A stretch of DNA of 64,000 bases from Vibrio owensii CAIM 1854 = LMG 25443 (GTDB taxonomy: Bacteria > Pseudomonadota > Gammaproteobacteria > Enterobacterales > Vibrionaceae): contig NZ_JPRD01000028.1 in assembly GCF_000817815.1 (NCBI RefSeq), positions 124,307 through 188,306 on the forward strand, written 5' to 3'. Made by a program: the position numbers and the translations under genes. Position 1 is the stretch's first letter. Each line of letters begins with the position of its first letter. Shown in pieces: positions 63,848 to 64,000 of this stretch. The notes beneath the pieces are model-generated. The model was not told where the DNA came from, made no database searches, and saw only the letters and a program-made list of their open reading frames with translations.

Positions 63848-64000
63848 CATCATCTCTCCCTAGTCAACAAACTCACTAACGCAAAATGCGCACCAAAAAT
63901 TAGGCTCATAAAATCAGTGAGTTAAATAGCATTCTGAAGATGAGAAGAGTTTTGCAGGATGACTTCTTATATTGATTTTCATTTTGAAAATTTAAAACTC

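Noticed and set aside
1..64000. Search for tRNA, rRNA, CRISPR arrays, integron attC sites and complete insertion sequences
   Set aside because: Nothing convincing seen by eye; short repeats found are terminators or operators.

Overview
The window reads as chromosomal DNA of a marine Vibrio, most likely of the Harveyi clade (parahaemolyticus, alginolyticus, campbellii and relatives). This rests on the gene set: a chitin-binding GH18 chitinase, many chemotaxis and c-di-GMP proteins, BCCT carriers, DUF5062, DUF6435 and CLCA_X proteins, and the moderate GC content. It has the accessory, single-gene character of chromosome 2, but that placement is an inference. No rRNA, tRNA, CRISPR array or complete insertion sequence was seen.

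Layout. 1-14 kb: 3' part of a secreted chitinase, cytochrome b561 facing a YceI protein, a chemoreceptor, a periplasmic AGE-like protein with a maltose-acetyltransferase-like enzyme, an AI-2E-family membrane protein, YtoQ, an AraC regulator divergent from a PhyH-type dioxygenase, a quinone-oxidoreductase-like enzyme and an enoyl-CoA hydratase-like protein. 14.4-25 kb: a probable zinc-starvation cluster. Three Zur-box-like palindromes sit in front of (i) a COG0523 GTPase whose CxCC metal motif is changed to SxSS, (ii) a canonical COG0523 GTPase divergent from a cysteine-poor DksA paralogue, and (iii) a FecCD/BtuCD-type ABC importer. A homocysteine methyltransferase with an internal stop codon and a BCCT carrier lie between them. 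25-36 kb: ordinary metabolic and membrane genes (AraC, YHS protein, frameshifted YceK-like lipoprotein, class A acid phosphatase, PepSY protein, ferric-reductase-like flavocytochrome, MFS, CLCA_X, YdjM-like, GNAT, GST). 36-37 kb: an RcnR-type Ni/Co sensor whose paired G-tract operators stand before its own gene and before a divergent two-gene operon that encodes no recognisable efflux pump.

37-44 kb: an MsbA-like ABC exporter, a PaaI thioesterase, a 212-residue protein resembling Burkholderia lethal factor 1 and the catalytic domain of CNF1 (a glutamine deamidase fold), DUF6435, a DUF819 transporter, a frameshifted threonine-aldolase-like gene and DUF5062. 44.2-46.6 kb: an AT-rich, decayed island with two tandem related genes that look like bacteriocin/toxin immunity proteins and a fragment of another immunity family. 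It ends in a 5'-truncated diguanylate cyclase. 47.5-58.6 kb: a signalling block (BvgS/EvgS-like hybrid kinase, REC-EAL protein, LuxR-type response regulator with an internal stop, frameshifted GGDEF protein, LysR regulator, second LuxR-type regulator), then a damaged chemoreceptor joined tail-to-tail to a damaged FadL gene. 59-64 kb: ribonuclease Z, a YbaK-like deacylase, a ParS-RES toxin-antitoxin pair and an OafA-like acyltransferase.

At least eight genes carry one or more disabling lesions. Five of the lesions are single-base losses in short homopolymer runs. Either this is real decay concentrated at 52-59 kb, or part of it is sequencing error; raw reads would decide. The most notable intact elements are the BLF1-like protein at 39.7-40.4 kb, the zinc-sparing cluster and the RcnR-controlled orphan operon.
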